From assembly GCA_023460035.1 (NCBI GenBank), contig JAEWRN010000040.1:1-64000 (forward strand): a stretch of 64,000 nt of DNA, in the 5' to 3' direction. The number at the start of each line of letters is the position of its first letter. The first letter of the stretch is position 1. A program made the position numbers and the translations under genes. Positions 1-7,542 of this stretch are shown here, piece after piece. This stretch comes from Bacillota bacterium. Its GTDB lineage: Bacteria; Bacillota; Clostridia; Oscillospirales; Ruminococcaceae. The notes beneath the pieces were generated by a model. The model was not told the origin of the DNA, did not search any database, and saw only the letters and a program-made list of their open reading frames with translations.

Positions 1-18
1 ATACTCTTGGCAGTCCAT
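1..18 (-). CDS. Start of an unidentified gene, cut by the window edge
   Basis: Only six codons (M-D-C-Q-E-Y) lie inside the window. An ATG on the minus strand at 18 is preceded at 28-35 by an AAAGGAGG ribosome site with good spacing, which is the main support. The product cannot be named from six residues. The AT-rich upstream stretch carries three similar short motifs around TAAAATGAA (near 110-175), which might be the end of an insertion sequence, but no terminal repeat can be proven here. Confidence 0.35.
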
Positions 19-349
19 AGTGATTGCCTCCTTTGGCAGATGGGTGTGTGAGAACTCCATTCTACCATGCAGGAAAATCTCTATGGATTTTTCTGTTCAT
101 GTGTCCAACTTCATTTTACAATCGACCATAATTCATTTTATCACCATAAACACAAATTGTCAGTTGATTTTACACCATTAATTGGGATTTTAATAACCAT
201 GTTAAATGGTTATTACAGTGAGGCCTTTCAAAACTGTGTGTGGGTGTTCATACTTACTCGTGCTGTACCTGTTCCCGCCATCTTTCAGCTTAAGGGCTTT
301 GCTAAAAGGCACTGCGTAAAAATATAACGCGCCTTTGGGGTAGCTACGC
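19..349. other. AT-rich non-coding stretch
   Basis: About 330 bases between the truncated gene at the left edge and the P-loop kinase gene. It is clearly richer in A and T than the rest of the window and has three degenerate TAAAATGAA-like repeats on the minus strand. An open frame at 67-327 on the plus strand lacks a ribosome site and protein-like composition, and I do not call it a gene. Confidence 0.5.
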
Positions 350-928
350 TTACAATTTGGCAATCAACTCCGCCACTTCGGCGGGGGGCATTTCGCTGAC
401 ATCAATTTTAAAGGTGTTTAAGCTTTGGTAAAGGGGGATGCGTTTTACGCTGCGCGCTATCACATCGGGGCTGCGCAGGCCGGCGTCTACATCTTTTTTC
501 AGCCGTTTTACCAGTGCCGGCTCGCTGCAAACAAGCGAGATGGGTTTAACGCGGCAATCGCCCAGTGTTAAACGGTGCAAAAGCTCGTCGATGATAGGTT
601 GCTGGTGCATTACCCAGCAAAAAATGACGTTGTCAAAGGCCGAACAGCGTAGAAAGTTGTTCAGCTGGTAGCAGATATTCTCCATCACCATCTGCTTTGT
701 TTCGTCAGTCACCTGAAACGGGTGCATGTCCCAACACCAGTCGCCATCTAAAAAAACGCTGTTTGGCAGCTTCGTTTTTAAAATTTGGCAAGTGGTCGTT
801 TTGCCAGCCACCATCGTGCCGCCAATCAGGTACAAAGTTTTATTAGAAGAGTGAAGCTGCGGATTATTTAATAGTAGGTGATAAGCATTGAAGGTGTCAA
901 CATTATTCTTCATTTGCGTATTTTCCAT
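350..928 (-). CDS. P-loop nucleotide kinase-like / AAA-type ATPase
   Basis: A 192-residue soluble protein with a Walker A loop of the form GxxxxGKT (G37 to T44, in GGTMVAGKTT), followed by a stretch typical of small kinases in which an acidic residue sits in 'FLDGDWCWD' near residue 60. Length and layout fit the AAA/zeta-toxin-like or nucleoside kinase group of P-loop enzymes that phosphorylate small molecules. The substrate cannot be read from sequence. I place the start at the ATG at 928, ten bases after a GAGGTG site; a GTG two codons upstream is the alternative. It stands in the AT-richer accessory block with no obvious partner. Zeta-toxin-like activity is possible, but no antitoxin-like gene is adjacent. 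Confidence 0.7.
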   Translation of the reverse strand: MENTQMKNNVDTFNAYHLLLNNPQLHSSNKTLYLIGGTMVAGKTTTCQILKTKLPNSVFLDGDWCWDMHPFQVTDETKQMVMENICYQLNNFLRCSAFDNVIFCWVMHQQPIIDELLHRLTLGDCRVKPISLVCSEPALVKRLKKDVDAGLRSPDVIARSVKRIPLYQSLNTFKIDVSEMPPAEVAELIAKL

Positions 929-977
929 AAACACTATTCACCTCAAAACTATCGAAATTGCTTTCTTTTGAACTTAT

Positions 978-1280
978 CTACCAACGATTTATGAATTGTT
1001 TGCACCATTCCCCGGAAATATCGTCATTAGAAGAATCCATAAAAACCTGAAGTTCTTTTTTTACACTGTTATATTTCTCTATCGCTTCAGCTTCACAATC
1101 TGCAAAAATCGTGTGGACTAATAAACCGTATATGCCACAGGTAATGCTGTAAGGGGCGGTTACTCCACCGCGCTCCAAAGTAATTCTACTTGCACAGTTG
1201 TATTCCTCGTCAAGAATAATGATGCCATCTTCTGAGCCAGATTGACCTATAGTTTTTCCATTATCCATATTAAGCCACAT
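978..1280 (-). CDS. Hypothetical small protein
   Basis: A 100-residue acidic soluble protein with no signal peptide or membrane segment. I recognise no family. It has a central aromatic/hydrophobic stretch ('YSITCGIYGLLVHTIF') and ends in 'KQFINRW'. A GAGAGG ribosome site lies 13 bases before the ATG, a little far but usable. It is followed on the same strand by the P-loop kinase gene after about 50 bases, so the two may be co-transcribed. Low GC like its neighbours points to recent acquisition. No function is proposed. Confidence 0.55.
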   Translation of the reverse strand: MWLNMDNGKTIGQSGSEDGIIILDEEYNCASRITLERGGVTAPYSITCGIYGLLVHTIFADCEAEAIEKYNSVKKELQVFMDSSNDDISGEWCKQFINRW

Positions 1281-1353
1281 AATAAAACAGCGCCTCTCAA
1301 TTTGGTGTTTCTTAATGCATCAACAAGGGATACGAGACATTTGGAATAACAAT

Positions 1354-1764
1354 TTAAATCAGTATTCCCTCACAGTGGTCAACCTCGTGCTGAATAATCT
1401 GCGCCGGCCAGCCGGTAAAGGTTTTAAAGCGTGTTTGAAACTGCTCGTTTTGGTACTGCACTTTAATTGAGTTCCACCGCTTTGCCTTCCGCGTGCCGGT
1501 TAGCGAAAGGCAGCCCTCTTCTGCTTCGTATGGGCCGGCCCGCTTGATGATTTGTGGGTTAAATAGCACCATATAACTGCCCTCGTTGTCAAAGGCGATG
1601 ATGCGCTTGTTAACACCAATCATGTTGGCCGCCATGCCAACGCAGCCGTCTTTATGGGCGGTTAGAGTGTCCAGCAAATCCTGTGCCACCGGCAGGTCTG
1701 CCTGCGTGGCAGGCACCGCTTTTTGGGCAAGAAATGCCTCATCCCGCATAATTTGTTGAATCAT
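1354..1764 (-). CDS. Peptide deformylase family protein, variant active site
   Basis: 136 residues with the deformylase fold markers in order: motif 1 as GMAANM (G43-M48), motif 2 EGCLS (E83-S87) and motif 3 HEVDH (H126-H130). C85, H126 and H130 would bind the metal and E127 would be the general base. Canonical motif 1 is GxGLAAxQ; here the catalytic Gln is Met48, so true removal of the formyl group from new proteins is uncertain. Deformylases are usually 150-200 residues, so this one is short at the C-terminus. It overlaps the upstream 118-residue repeat protein by an ATGA junction, implying translational coupling, and has an AAAGGAG site. I infer a divergent accessory copy rather than the housekeeping enzyme. 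Confidence 0.85.
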   Translation of the reverse strand: MIQQIMRDEAFLAQKAVPATQADLPVAQDLLDTLTAHKDGCVGMAANMIGVNKRIIAFDNEGSYMVLFNPQIIKRAGPYEAEEGCLSLTGTRKAKRWNSIKVQYQNEQFQTRFKTFTGWPAQIIQHEVDHCEGILI

Positions 1765-2117
1765 ACCCGTCTCCTTTGCAGTTCGTTTTCAATGCACGTG
1801 CGGGAAAGCGCCATCGCCGTTATCGTGCCGTTAAAACGCCGGTGCTGCGCACTGCCCGGCGCGTATTTTGCCTGCGCCTTTGTACATTTGCGAGCAATAG
1901 AGGCCAGCGGTTCTAGGGCGGCAGACAGCTCTTGCGAGGGATAGCCGCCCGCCCCTGTTTCGCCCAAAAGTGCTGCCGCAATGCGCAAGGCCTGAATGCG
2001 GTTTTTCAGCAGCGTGTGCTGGGCCGTGCCGGGGGCAAATTTGGGCTGCACCCGCTCGCAGCGCGTCATAATTGAAGTTACCTCTTTTAAAGCGGCTGCC
2101 TGTGCTTGCTGTGGCAT
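1761..2117 (-). CDS. Small protein with two tandem FAPGTAQH-type repeats
   Basis: 118 residues made of two similar ungapped copies, about residues 9-48 and 67-106, offset by exactly 58. Each copy has a helix-like start (AL..V.SI), a conserved Cys (C20, C78) and the signature K-[FY]-APG-[TS]-AQH (26-34 and 84-92). No signal peptide or membrane segment. I do not recognise a named family. The stop overlaps the start of the deformylase-like gene (ATGA), so the two are made together. A GAGGGGGG ribosome site precedes the ATG by about 11 bases, and a possible promoter (TTGGTG, 16 bases, TACTAT on the minus strand) lies just upstream. Function unknown. Confidence 0.7.
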   Translation of the reverse strand: MPQQAQAAALKEVTSIMTRCERVQPKFAPGTAQHTLLKNRIQALRIAAALLGETGAGGYPSQELSAALEPLASIARKCTKAQAKYAPGSAQHRRFNGTITAMALSRTCIENELQRRRV

Positions 2118-2254
2118 AAAAACACTGCCCCCCTCTTTTATAGTACTTATGATTATTTTATCACCAAAAAGAGGTCATGTCACTTAACCCTTGCCCAGTA
2201 TAATGAGGTGTATAGGTATTTGTATTTTGCGAATTGAAAATAATGCAGGCGAAA

Positions 2255-2326
2255 ACAAAGCCCCGCCGACATGTGCCGGCGGGGTTTTGTGGAAATTATA
2301 AAATAACAAGACATAGGCCTAAGAAT
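2255..2326 (-). terminator. Terminator hairpin with a conserved tail (repeat copy A)
   Basis: A stem CCCCGCCG/CGGCGGGG (2261-2268 and 2277-2284) flanked by A and T runs, placed after the DUF4145 gene on the minus strand. The hairpin plus about 40 downstream bases closely matches a second copy at 3354-3412 (see that entry), so it is both a terminator and a short dispersed repeat. Confidence 0.75.
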
Positions 2327-2360
2327 ATTAATCTACTAAAAGAGATATATTTATAAAGAA

Positions 2361-3215
2361 TCAAGATTTATTGGTTTTGTTAAAGGCAGATTGAAGTTTT
2401 GATAAGTTATTGCTGCTACGAACAGGCTGTTCATAAATCTTGTCTAGCAGCTCAGAAAAGACTACGTCAACAACTTCAATGAGATCTTTATCAATTTCGC
2501 TCTGCTGTTTTATGTCTCCGCCGTTGGTGTGTATGGCACCGTTGCCAATATCTTTAATGGCTTTCAAAAAAGCAGAGTCGATTTCTTTTGCCCATTTTGG
2601 TACGTTATCATCTTTAATTGCGTTTTCAAGGTCAGATATTTTTTGACCTAACATACCTTTTGTAAAGCCCTGCTGAAAAAGCACCCATTCCAACGCCGAA
2701 CGGTACATTGACATAGCTGCGCTAAGCGCCCCCACGGAGCGTGCCCGATATGCTTGGTCAATATAGTATTTAACCTCTTCAGGTGTATTAGCGGTTACAC
2801 ACCCCCCGTAGGTATCGTGCAAAACTGCAAGCTCTAATGATGTTGGCCCTTGATATACAATTAATAAAGTTTTAGACGTACACTGCAAACAAGTGCTTTC
2901 GTAAATAGCGGGTAGACTATCAAACTTAACGCTGTCAGGGACATCTTCATCGATCAATCTAAAGCATTCAGAAAGTTCAGGATTAATATAGGACGAAGAG
3001 TAATTAGTAAACGTTAAATGCTCTAATTGACATCTACGCACTGCACCACACTTAGGGCAAAAAAGGTCGTCATTAAAATTTGGAAACCGAATTGAAACAG
3101 TAGTATTAGACTTTTGTGGAGTTCCATTTTTTTGGCTTGCTCCAAATGCTGGGATCCGTTGTTTTTGCCCATTGTTGGATATTGCATTAAGAAATCCCGA
3201 TAAATTGTCAACCAT
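2361..3215 (-). CDS. DUF4145 domain protein
   Basis: 284 residues. Two Cys pairs that could bind zinc (C53xxC56 in 'FCPKCGAVRRC', C109xxC112 in 'CLQCTS') are followed by a helical C-terminal domain with the DUF4145 pattern: 'ARSVGALSAAMSMYRSALEW' near 150-170 and 'IKDIGNGAIHTNGGDI' near 215. DUF4145 proteins often accompany restriction or defence genes or occur alone in mobile regions; their chemistry is unknown. Here it stands alone, with an AAAGGGTG ribosome site, a terminator downstream and AT-rich codon use. No restriction or nuclease partner is visible on either side. Confidence 0.8.
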   Translation of the reverse strand: MVDNLSGFLNAISNNGQKQRIPAFGASQKNGTPQKSNTTVSIRFPNFNDDLFCPKCGAVRRCQLEHLTFTNYSSSYINPELSECFRLIDEDVPDSVKFDSLPAIYESTCLQCTSKTLLIVYQGPTSLELAVLHDTYGGCVTANTPEEVKYYIDQAYRARSVGALSAAMSMYRSALEWVLFQQGFTKGMLGQKISDLENAIKDDNVPKWAKEIDSAFLKAIKDIGNGAIHTNGGDIKQQSEIDKDLIEVVDVVFSELLDKIYEQPVRSSNNLSKLQSAFNKTNKS

Positions 3216-3353
3216 TGTTTTTCACCCTTTTCATAGCAGTGCAAAAATATATTATGGCTTATTATACCATTTAAAATAAATTCCGTCATTTATTTTATCT
3301 CCGAATGTGCTTATGAGAACAGCTGTTTATAGCCGTACATAAACAAAACAAGT

Positions 3354-3412
3354 GGCCCGCCGACATGATTCGGCGGGCTTTGTGAAAATTATAAAATTAC
3401 GGGGCCTAAACT
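3354..3412 (-). terminator. Terminator hairpin with a conserved tail (repeat copy B)
   Basis: Stem GCCCGCCG/CGGCGGGC around ACATGATT, followed by a tail similar to that of copy A at 2255-2326 (TTTGTG, then AAATTATAAAAT, then GGCCTAA). It lies between the DUF4145 gene start and the end of the PocR-MCP gene, so on the minus strand it would end PocR-MCP transcription. Confidence 0.7.
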
Positions 3413-3444
3413 ATGACTGCACTAAAAACGGCAGTGTTTACTGA

Positions 3445-4473
3445 TCAAATTTCCCGCAACTGCTCGGCAAGGCCGGTAGAGTTTTGTACCGTTGCCGACA
3501 GCTCTTCCATGGCGGCAGATTGCTGGCTGGTGGTACCGAGGGTGATGTTTGCCGTTTCGGTGGTGCTGGTCAGGCTTTTTTCAATGCTCTCTTTCAGGCT
3601 GTCAATCGAGATGACGGTTGTTTTTGTCGTGTCTGCAAGGCGGCGAATTTCTTCTGCCACTACGGCAAAGGCCTTGCCCTCATGGCCCAGGCGCGCCGCC
3701 TCAATAGAGGCGTTTATGCCAAGAATGCGGGTTTGATCCGCAATTTTAGTGAGTGATTTTAGCACCGAGGAGATCGATTTTATATCTTCGCCGACTGTTT
3801 GAATCTCGTTTACAAGCACGCTTTGATTGCCGGTGATGGACTGCGCGGAAGCCGCCAGCTCTTCAATTGTGCTGGAAATTTGAATAAACCCGTTGGCCAG
3901 CTCGGACGAAAGCAGCCCCGCCTTAATGCGGTTATACCCGTTTTGCGCCAAGGCGTTGACCACGATATAAAGCACTTCGGCGGCGGCCTCAATGGTTTTC
4001 TGCGGCACAATGTCAATTTGGTTTGCAGCCTCTATTAAGCTGTCAGAGCTGACGTTAATATCCTCTGCGACTTTTCTGATTTTGGTCTCATCCGCTGGGC
4101 TGGATAAAATCTGCCCGCCCAAAATCGTGCCGATTAGCTCCCCCTCAATCAGCACCGGGGCAGAAAAATCAATTAACCCCGCGTGGCAGGTAGAAATATA
4201 GGGCCGGTTCATCGCGGCTGCCTTTTGCCCAAACTCCTTGTGGCAAGCGGCGCACCGGGCATCGCCAATGTCCGATGCGTGGATGTAATTTGCACAAAAC
4301 GGGCGGTAGTAGCTGGGCTTTGTAAATTCTTCGCCGTTTCGGCCGACCGAAACCGCCGCGCAGTTGAACCCCAGCGCAAAGTTATCCAAAAAGCGCTGTA
4401 ATACGGATTTGTCAATTAGATCCTGCAGTTCCAACTGGGTAACATCTACCGTAAGATCATTCATTATGACCAT
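3445..4473 (-). CDS. Soluble PocR-domain methyl-accepting chemotaxis-like receptor
   Basis: 342 residues without membrane segments. The N-terminal half (about 10-165) is a PocR ligand-binding domain with conserved Cys/His residues ('CANYIH', 'DARCAACHKEFG', 'YISTCHAGLIDF', 'GTILGGQIL'). The C-terminal part (about 190-342) is a short MCP signalling hairpin with the typical tip 'FAVVAEEIRRLA' preceded by 'LGINASIEAARLG'. PocR domains sense small metabolites such as diols or sugars in other bacteria; the ligand here is unknown. No CheA, CheW or flagellar gene is in the window, so it must work with components encoded elsewhere or be a stand-alone sensor. A GGGATAG site precedes the ATG. Confidence 0.88.
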   Translation of the reverse strand: MVIMNDLTVDVTQLELQDLIDKSVLQRFLDNFALGFNCAAVSVGRNGEEFTKPSYYRPFCANYIHASDIGDARCAACHKEFGQKAAAMNRPYISTCHAGLIDFSAPVLIEGELIGTILGGQILSSPADETKIRKVAEDINVSSDSLIEAANQIDIVPQKTIEAAAEVLYIVVNALAQNGYNRIKAGLLSSELANGFIQISSTIEELAASAQSITGNQSVLVNEIQTVGEDIKSISSVLKSLTKIADQTRILGINASIEAARLGHEGKAFAVVAEEIRRLADTTKTTVISIDSLKESIEKSLTSTTETANITLGTTSQQSAAMEELSATVQNSTGLAEQLREI

Positions 4474-5093
4474 TTTTCTATCCCGGCTTTCACTTATTTG
4501 GTGTAATAGTTACAAATATCTGTGCTGTAAGTAACTATAGCATAGCAATTGTCGGTGGTAAAGGACCTTTTTTTACCAGTGCAAAATCACTTTTTCCGGC
4601 TTTGGTCACGGCCAAAATGATTCAAAACATTTTGATAAAACTTATACTTTTGTATAAGCTTAAAGCCGCAGCATCCCCAGAGAGAGTAACCAGAATGCCC
4701 AATATGTGATTTGTATCAATGCTGTGGTAGAAGGTAGATGGTACGGGCAGAAAGTTCAAACAGATTTGCCTGCCCTTGTGTGCCGGTGCGTCCTTTTTCA
4801 AAGAGTGTTAGAATGATGCTTACAAATTTATTTGCTTCTATAAAAACATAAAAAACCCGCTGAAACCAAATAATTCCAGCGGTCTTTAGCCGAATTGGAT
4901 AGCCGCGTCCTGACGGGCCGAAACATGTGTCTGCACCTTTTTCTACCTTATGGCACTTTTTGATGTAAAGCATCTTCCTCTTTTGCCCACGCTATTTCCA
5001 TCTCGCCTCTCGTATTCAGGGGTTTGGTCAGGGGTGCATTTTGTGTATGAAAAGAAATGCGGCGCAACAGTGGCAAGGTGCTGTGTAACGGAA
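4474..5093. other. 620-base gap; no convincing gene
   Basis: Lies between the SWIM gene and the PocR-MCP gene. It holds a probable terminator (4852-4883), a small hairpin near 4640-4660 built from CTTATAC/GTATAAG, and the promoter side of PocR-MCP. An 85-codon frame on the minus strand (4716-4973) runs straight through the terminator and has no ribosome site, so I do not call it. Confidence 0.55.
4852..4883 (-). terminator. Rho-independent terminator after the SWIM gene
   Basis: On the minus strand, CCGCTG pairs with CAGCGG around a loop of about 14 bases, followed by a run of six T. It sits about 210 bases past the SWIM stop codon in the right direction. Confidence 0.6.
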
Positions 5094-5549
5094 TCAGCCC
5101 CTTAAGTTATCCCGCACGAACCGTTCCCAAAGCCATTCGGGGCACTCGCCAAGAAGCTCTAGAAGTTTTTCTTCAAGCTCTGCTTTCTTCAGACTATGGA
5201 TATAGCGAGGCAACTCCTGATACAATTCTTCCTGCTGCATCTCCGCTTCTTTTTGATACGCCATCTGCTCATCGTAGAACTTTTTTGCCTCCTCGGGGAA
5301 TACGGTAAAGTATACTGCGACCATGTGTTTGCAGATAATTTTTGTCCCGGCGGCGTGCGGACAATTACAACTGGATTTTTTGATATGTTCCGTATTAATT
5401 AGTGTCGTATAGGGGCCTTTGTTGCTGCCCAAGACAGTCGCTTTGAATTGTACGTCGCTAAGTTGCTCCAGCTGTAAAACCTTATGCTCGGTATAATAAT
5501 CGTATCCGCGCCATAAAGATGCCCCGCTGGCGGAGTTCAGTATACTCAA
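5094..5549 (-). CDS. SWIM zinc-finger protein
   Basis: 151 residues. The SWIM zinc motif CxC...CxH is complete: C61, C63, C73 and H75 in 'SSCNCPHAAGTKIICKHMVAVYF'. The N-terminus ('SGASLWRGYDYY') matches SWIM proteins from Firmicutes that bind DNA or protein through this finger; those next to helicases are usually longer. The C-terminal half is charged and helical ('EAEMQQEELYQELPRY'). I set the start at TTG 5549 because a GGAGGTGG site lies eight bases before it; a GTG five codons upstream lacks a site. It is a single gene, and its role is unknown. Confidence 0.85.
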   Translation of the reverse strand: MSILNSASGASLWRGYDYYTEHKVLQLEQLSDVQFKATVLGSNKGPYTTLINTEHIKKSSCNCPHAAGTKIICKHMVAVYFTVFPEEAKKFYDEQMAYQKEAEMQQEELYQELPRYIHSLKKAELEEKLLELLGECPEWLWERFVRDNLRG

Positions 5550-5633
5550 AAGTACCACCTCCACGGTTTTTATGTGCTTGCTTACAGAATTTACTTACTA
5601 TTTTTATTTTAGCATCCATGCATAGGCAGGTCT

Positions 5634-5679
5634 ACAAAAAACGACAAGGCAGGTTAGGGCAACCGCCTTGTCGTTTTTT
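5634..5679 (-). terminator. Terminator after tRNA-Pro
   Basis: Arms ACGACAAGGC/GCCTTGTCGT separated by about 14 bases and flanked by A and T runs on both sides. On the minus strand it comes about 20 bases after the tRNA 3' end and ends its transcript. It could also act for plus-strand transcripts. Confidence 0.85.
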
Positions 5680-5698
5680 ACTTATGGTTCCTTTGTGT

Positions 5699-5774
5699 TG
5701 GTCCGAGTGACAGGGTTCGAACCTGCGGCCTGATGGTCCCAAACCACCCGCGCTACCAACTGCGCCACACCCGG
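5699..5774 (-). tRNA. tRNA-Pro (anticodon UGG)
   Basis: 76 bases folding into a full cloverleaf. The acceptor stem CCGGGTG pairs with CACTCGG, the D stem is GCGC/GCGC, the anticodon stem GGTGG/CCATC encloses loop TTTGGGA with anticodon TGG, and the T arm has TTCGAAC. Discriminator A and an encoded CCA (5699-5701, reversed) follow. It has its own promoter and terminator. Its 3' end faces the AT-rich accessory block on the left. Confidence 0.97.
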
Positions 5775-5834
5775 AAATTTGTATTTTGTCTGCCGCCGCA
5801 AAACAGTTTTTGCACCTGCGGCGTTAACTATCAA

Positions 5835-5864
5835 ATTATAAATCATTCTGGGGCCGAATGTCAA
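5835..5864 (-). promoter_or_regulatory. Promoter of tRNA-Pro
   Basis: On the minus strand TTGACA (5859-5864) and TATAAT (5835-5840) with an 18-base spacer, both perfect hexamers. Transcription would start near 5828, giving a leader of about 54 bases before the mature tRNA. It lies back to back with the glyS promoter. Confidence 0.85.
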
Positions 5865-5873
5865 CCTTGCGCC

Positions 5874-5902
5874 TTGACTTCACCGCGGGGCTGCCTTACA
5901 AT
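5874..5902 (+). promoter_or_regulatory. Promoter of glyS
   Basis: TTGACT (5874-5879), 17 bases, TACAAT (5897-5902). The leader to the ATG is only about 55 bases, too short for a T-box, so this synthetase seems not to be T-box controlled. Confidence 0.75.
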
Positions 5903-5965
5903 AAAAGAACGACCAAAGCGGGGCGCAGTGCGCGCCGACGTAGGATATGGGAGGAAACAAGACAG

Positions 5966-7345
5966 ATGAATAACACCGAGAAGACGATGGACAAAGTAAT
6001 TGCCCTTTGCAAAAACAGGGGGTTTGTTTTTTCCGGCAGTGAGATCTATGGCGGCCTTTCCAACACGTGGGACTACGGCCCCCTGGGTGTCGAGTTTAAA
6101 AACAACGTGAAACGCGCATGGTGGAAAAAGTTCGTGCAGGAGTCCCCGCACAATGTCGGGCTGGACTCTGCCATTTTAATGAACCCGCAGGTGTGGGTGG
6201 CCAGCGGCCATGTGGGCGGCTTTTCTGACCCGCTGATGGACTGCAAGGACTGCAAGACCCGCCACCGCGCCGACAAGCTGATTGAGGACGCGGGCGGCGA
6301 CGCCAACGGCATGAGCTTTGAAGAGATGTCGGCGTATATCCGCGAGCACAACATTGTGTGCCCCAACTGCGGCAGCGCCAACTTTACCGATATTCGCAAG
6401 TTTAACCTGATGTTCAAAACTTTTCAGGGCGTGACCGAGGACGCAAAGGCCGAAATTTACCTGCGCCCCGAAACCGCACAGGGCATTTTTGTAAACTTTG
6501 CCAACATTCAGCGCGCAACCCGCCGCAAGCTGCCGTTTGGCGTTTGCCAGGTGGGCAAGTCGTTCCGCAACGAGATTACCCCGGGCAACTTCACTTTCCG
6601 CACGCGTGAGTTTGAGCAGATGGAGATGGAGTTCTTCTGCAAGCCGGACACCGACCTTGACTGGTTCTATTACTGGAAAGACTACTGCAAAAATTTCTTG
6701 ACCGGCCTTGGCATGAAAGAAGAAAACATGCGCCTGCGCGACCACGAAAAAGAGGAGCTTTCGTTCTATTCTAAGGCGACGACCGACATTGAATACCGCT
6801 TCCCGTTTGGCTGGGGCGAATTGTGGGGCATTGCAGACCGCACCGATTATGACCTTGGCCGCCACAACGAGGTTTCGGGCAAGGTGCAGGATTACTTTGA
6901 CCCCGAGACGAACGAGCACTATGTGCCTTATGTGGTAGAGCCGTCGCTGGGCGCCGACCGTGTGGCGCTGGCCTTTTTGGTAGAAGCATACGACGAAGAG
7001 GTTGTGGACGCCGAAAAGAACGACACCCGCGTGGTGTTGCGCTTGCACCCGGCGCTGGCCCCTTACAAGGTGTGCGTGCTGCCGCTTTCGAAAAAGCTGA
7101 ACGACAAGGCGGGCGAAGTGTACGCCGGCCTGCAAAAGCATTTCATGGCGGATTACGACGATGCCGGCTCGATTGGCAAGCGGTACCGCCGGCAGGACGA
7201 AATTGGCACCCCGCTGTGCGTGACCTACGACTTTGAGTCGGAGACGGACGGCTGTGTGACGGTGCGTGACCGCGATACGATGCAGCAAGAGCGCATTGCG
7301 ATCAGCGAGCTTGTGGCGTATATTGAAGAAAAAATGGCGTATTAA
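5966..7345 (+). CDS. glyS: Glycyl-tRNA synthetase, one-chain class II type
   Basis: 459 residues. It attaches glycine to tRNA-Gly in the cytoplasm as a homodimer. Class II motifs are visible: motif 2 at about 199-223 ('FRNEITPGNFTFRTREFEQMEMEFF' region) and motif 3 at 329-338 ('GADRVALAFL'), with the alpha2-type insertion holding Cys pairs (C93/C96, C132/C135). The C-terminal anticodon domain starts near 370 ('APYKVCVLPLSK'). I chose ATG 5966, 11 bases after GGAGG; the open frame extends 36 codons upstream through the promoter, which is not coding. It is monocistronic, with its own promoter and a strong terminator, and divergent from tRNA-Pro. Confidence 0.97.
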   Translation: MNNTEKTMDKVIALCKNRGFVFSGSEIYGGLSNTWDYGPLGVEFKNNVKRAWWKKFVQESPHNVGLDSAILMNPQVWVASGHVGGFSDPLMDCKDCKTRHRADKLIEDAGGDANGMSFEEMSAYIREHNIVCPNCGSANFTDIRKFNLMFKTFQGVTEDAKAEIYLRPETAQGIFVNFANIQRATRRKLPFGVCQVGKSFRNEITPGNFTFRTREFEQMEMEFFCKPDTDLDWFYYWKDYCKNFLTGLGMKEENMRLRDHEKEELSFYSKATTDIEYRFPFGWGELWGIADRTDYDLGRHNEVSGKVQDYFDPETNEHYVPYVVEPSLGADRVALAFLVEAYDEEVVDAEKNDTRVVLRLHPALAPYKVCVLPLSKKLNDKAGEVYAGLQKHFMADYDDAGSIGKRYRRQDEIGTPLCVTYDFESETDGCVTVRDRDTMQQERIAISELVAYIEEKMAY

Positions 7346-7374
7346 GCGCTTACCCGCTTAAAACGGCAAAAAGT

Positions 7375-7401
7375 AAGGCGGCCCCGCAGTGGGGCCGCCT
7401 T
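7375..7401 (+). terminator. Terminator after glyS
   Basis: AAGGCGGCCCC pairs with GGGGCCGCCTT around a five-base loop, 30 bases after the glyS stop codon, followed by a T-rich stretch. It may work in both directions. Confidence 0.85.
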
Positions 7402-7421
7402 ATTTGTACTGTAAACCCCGC

Positions 7422-7470
7422 AAAAAAGCCGCACCACACCCGGCGAAGGTGGACCGGGCTGAGGTGCGGC
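7422..7470 (-). terminator. Terminator of the sugar ABC transporter operon
   Basis: On the minus strand GCCGCACC and CCCGG segments pair with CCGGG and GGTGCGGC (7428-7470), followed by six T (7427-7422). It lies about 70 bases after the stop codon of the last permease gene. Confidence 0.88.
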
Positions 7471-7542
7471 GGGGCAGGGAAAAGCAGCGGGGGCAAAACC
7501 CCGGCAGCCACCGGGAAAAGGTGCGCCGGGGGAAGGAGAGTG

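Noticed and set aside
67..327. 86-codon plus-strand frame at the left edge
   Set aside because: No ribosome site, in an AT-rich stretch where stop-free frames can arise by chance or belong to a mobile-element end.
3023..3289. 88-codon frame overlapping the start of the DUF4145 gene
   Set aside because: Different frame of the same strand; the DUF4145 frame has the better ribosome site and domain match.
4716..4973. 85-codon minus-strand frame between PocR-MCP and SWIM genes
   Set aside because: Runs through a terminator hairpin, no ribosome site, no family resemblance.
6176..7288. Long open frame (370 codons) on the minus strand opposite glyS
   Set aside because: Shadow of a GC-rich gene; no ribosome site and composition rich in His/Ala/Val as expected from antisense reading.
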